A stretch of DNA of 6,284 nucleotides from RCIO01 sp964629765. Its GTDB lineage: Bacteria > Pseudomonadota > Alphaproteobacteria > Rhizobiales > Rhizobiaceae. Below are positions 4,988-6,284 of the stretch, in pieces. The notes under the pieces are model-generated. The model was not told where the DNA came from and did no database searches. It saw nothing but the letters and a program-made list of their open reading frames with translations. Positions within the stretch are counted from its first letter, which is position 1. Each line of letters opens with the position of its first letter. Location of the stretch: assembly GCA_964629765.1 (NCBI GenBank), contig CAZVTK010000219.1, forward strand, positions 1 through 6,284, in the 5' to 3' direction. A program made the translations under genes and the position numbers.

Positions 4988-6217
4988 ATGCAGGATTTCG
5001 CCATCGCCTGGGACTGGCTCGCCCTTGCCGTGCGCTGGCTGCACGTCATCACGGCCATCGCGTGGATCGGCTCGTCCTTCTATTTCATCGCGCTCGACCT
5101 CGGCCTGCGCAAGGCGCCGCATCTGCCGGAAGGCGCGCATGGCGAGGAATGGCAGGTCCACGGCGGCGGCTTCTACCACATCCAGAAATATCTGGTCGCG
5201 CCGGCGCAGATGCCCGAGCACCTGACCTGGTTCAAATGGGAATCCTATTCCACCTGGCTGTCAGGCTTCTTCCTGCTCGCCATCGTCTACTACGCCGGCG
5301 CCGACCTCTATCTGGTCGACCGCAACGTGCTCGACGTGTCGCCGCTGGCGGCGATCGGCCTGTCGCTCGCCTCGCTGGTCGTCGGCTGGCTGATCTACGA
5401 TGCGCTGTGCAGGTCGCCGCTCGGCGACAACGACACGGCGCTGATGCTGGTGCTCTACGTGGTGCTGGTGGCCATCGCCTGGGGCTACACGCAGCTCTTC
5501 AGCGGGCGCGCCGCCTTCCTGCATCTCGGCGCCTTCACCGCGACGATCATGTCGGCCAACGTGTTCCTGGTGATCATCCCCAACCAGAAGATCGTGGTCG
5601 CCGATTTGAAGGCCGGCCGCAAGCCCGACCCGAAATACGGCAAGATCGCCAAGACGCGCTCGCTGCACAACAATTACCTGACGCTGCCCGTCATCTTCCT
5701 GATGTTGTCGAACCATTATCCGCTGGCGTTCGGCACTGAGTTCAACTGGGTTATCGCGTCGCTGATATTTATCATCGGCGTGCTGATCCGGCATTATTTC
5801 AACACGACGCATGCGCGCAAGGGCAACCCGCACTGGACCTGGGGGCTGGCGGCGGTGATCTTCATCGTCATCATGTGGCTGTCGACCGTGCCTTCGGTGC
5901 TGACCGGCGAGCCGCCAGAGGGGCGCAAGGTTTCGGCGCTCGGCGAGCGCTACATGGCGTCCAGCCACTTCCCCGCCGTGCGCGACACCGTGATGGGCCG
6001 CTGCGGCATGTGCCATTCGGCCGAACCTTCGTGGGACGGCATCCGCATCACGCCCAAGGGCGTGGCCTTCGACACGGAAGGCCAGATCGCCGAGCATGCG
6101 CGCGAGATCTATCTCCAGGCCGGCGTCAGCCACGCCATGCCGCCCGGCAACGTCTCGGCCATCACGCGCGAGGAGCGCGCGCTGATCGTGGCGTGGTTCG
6201 AAGGGGCGAGGCGGTGA
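4988..6217 (+). CDS. puuD: Membrane urate oxidase PuuD with C-terminal cytochrome c domain
   Basis: PuuD oxidises urate to 5-hydroxyisourate in purine breakdown, taking the place of soluble uricase; electrons go to its own haem c domain rather than straight to oxygen with release of peroxide. The 409 residues comprise an N-terminal membrane domain of about eight helices (near 11-36, 86-105, 118-140, 151-172, 176-197, 229-247, 252-270 and 284-303) with many conserved His and Trp (RWLHVITAIAWIGSSFYF, GGGFYHIQKY, SLHNNYLTLP), then a cytochrome c domain from about 315. Haem attachment is CGMCH (Cys339, Cys342, His343), with Met384 in HAMPPGN as the likely second axial ligand. Haem is attached outside the inner membrane, so the C-terminus should face the periplasm. 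ATG 4988 has GGAAAG (4978-4983) 4 nt upstream. The gene product uses the urate made by XdhAB. Length and motifs look complete. Confidence 0.94.
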   Translation: MQDFAIAWDWLALAVRWLHVITAIAWIGSSFYFIALDLGLRKAPHLPEGAHGEEWQVHGGGFYHIQKYLVAPAQMPEHLTWFKWESYSTWLSGFFLLAIVYYAGADLYLVDRNVLDVSPLAAIGLSLASLVVGWLIYDALCRSPLGDNDTALMLVLYVVLVAIAWGYTQLFSGRAAFLHLGAFTATIMSANVFLVIIPNQKIVVADLKAGRKPDPKYGKIAKTRSLHNNYLTLPVIFLMLSNHYPLAFGTEFNWVIASLIFIIGVLIRHYFNTTHARKGNPHWTWGLAAVIFIVIMWLSTVPSVLTGEPPEGRKVSALGERYMASSHFPAVRDTVMGRCGMCHSAEPSWDGIRITPKGVAFDTEGQIAEHAREIYLQAGVSHAMPPGNVSAITREERALIVAWFEGARR

Positions 6218-6218
6218 G

Positions 6219-6284
6219 GGGGGTCGCCGCGAAGCACCCCCACTCCGGTCCTTCGGACCACCTCTCCCCCTGCCCGGGGGAGAG
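6219..6284. repeat. Multi-hairpin intergenic repeat, probably cut by the window edge
   Basis: Three adjacent inverted repeats fill the space after the puuD stop: GGGGGT (6219-6224) with ACCCCC (6236-6241); GGTCC-TTC-GGACC (6247-6259); and a perfect 9-bp stem, CTCTCCCCC (6262-6270) with GGGGGAGAG (6276-6284), around TGCCC. The run of small GC-rich palindromes and the CTCTCCCC...GGGGAGAG core resemble dispersed palindromic elements common between rhizobial genes. It may continue beyond the window. No T-run is seen, so it is a possible but unproven terminator for puuD. Confidence 0.55.

Noticed and set aside
5261..6133. Minus-strand open frame (290 residues) opposite puuD
   Set aside because: His/Arg/Gln-rich shadow of the PuuD frame with no recognisable motif.
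1..6284. CRISPR array, tRNA, rRNA, transposase or integrase, or a novel defence system beyond the TA module
   Set aside because: No direct-repeat spacing, cloverleaf, rRNA segment or recombinase motif was seen; all larger frames are assigned to known or plausible families.

Overview
The window is GC-rich, densely packed bacterial DNA. Its gene content points to an alphaproteobacterium, most likely of the Hyphomicrobiales (Rhizobiales: Mesorhizobium, Phyllobacteriaceae or similar). The reasons are the xdhB/xdhC/LysR/puuD purine gene set, a GGAAC-N16-GGTT promoter of the EcfG general-stress type, and a GC-rich multi-hairpin intergenic repeat at the right edge. The assignment rests on recognising protein families, not on a database search.

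Layout: (1) 1-944, the 3' end of xdhB, the molybdenum subunit of xanthine dehydrogenase. (2) 941-1531, a complete type II toxin-antitoxin module (RelB/DinJ-type antitoxin plus YafQ-type RNase toxin) with its own promoter and a perfect palindromic operator; it sits between xdhB and xdhC. (3) 1538-2338, xdhC, the cofactor insertion/maturation factor for xanthine dehydrogenase, starting only 6 nt after the toxin stop. (4) 2418-2813, a four-helix DoxX-family membrane protein. (5) 2850-3881, a separate unit with a candidate EcfG promoter, a 24-residue single-helix membrane peptide and a 287-residue multi-pass membrane protein of unknown function, closed by a strong intrinsic terminator. (6) 3931-4851 on the minus strand, a LysR-family regulator, divergent from (7) 4988-6217, puuD, a membrane urate oxidase fused to a cytochrome c domain. 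(8) 6218-6284, an array of three hairpins that looks like a dispersed intergenic repeat cut by the window edge.

How the genes fit together: XdhB (with its FAD/Fe-S partner encoded to the left, outside the window) oxidises hypoxanthine and xanthine to urate. XdhC loads the molybdenum cofactor into it. PuuD oxidises urate to 5-hydroxyisourate at the membrane and passes electrons to its haem domain. The LysR protein is the obvious local regulator and lies divergent to puuD. The toxin-antitoxin module, DoxX protein and stress-type membrane cassette are not purine genes and appear to be accessory insertions within this locus.

I see no CRISPR array, tRNA, rRNA, transposase or attachment site. Nothing here is a clearly new system. 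The points most worth a second look are the toxin-antitoxin module that may place xdhC under its control, and the EcfG-type promoter driving an easily missed 24-residue membrane peptide and its uncharacterised partner.
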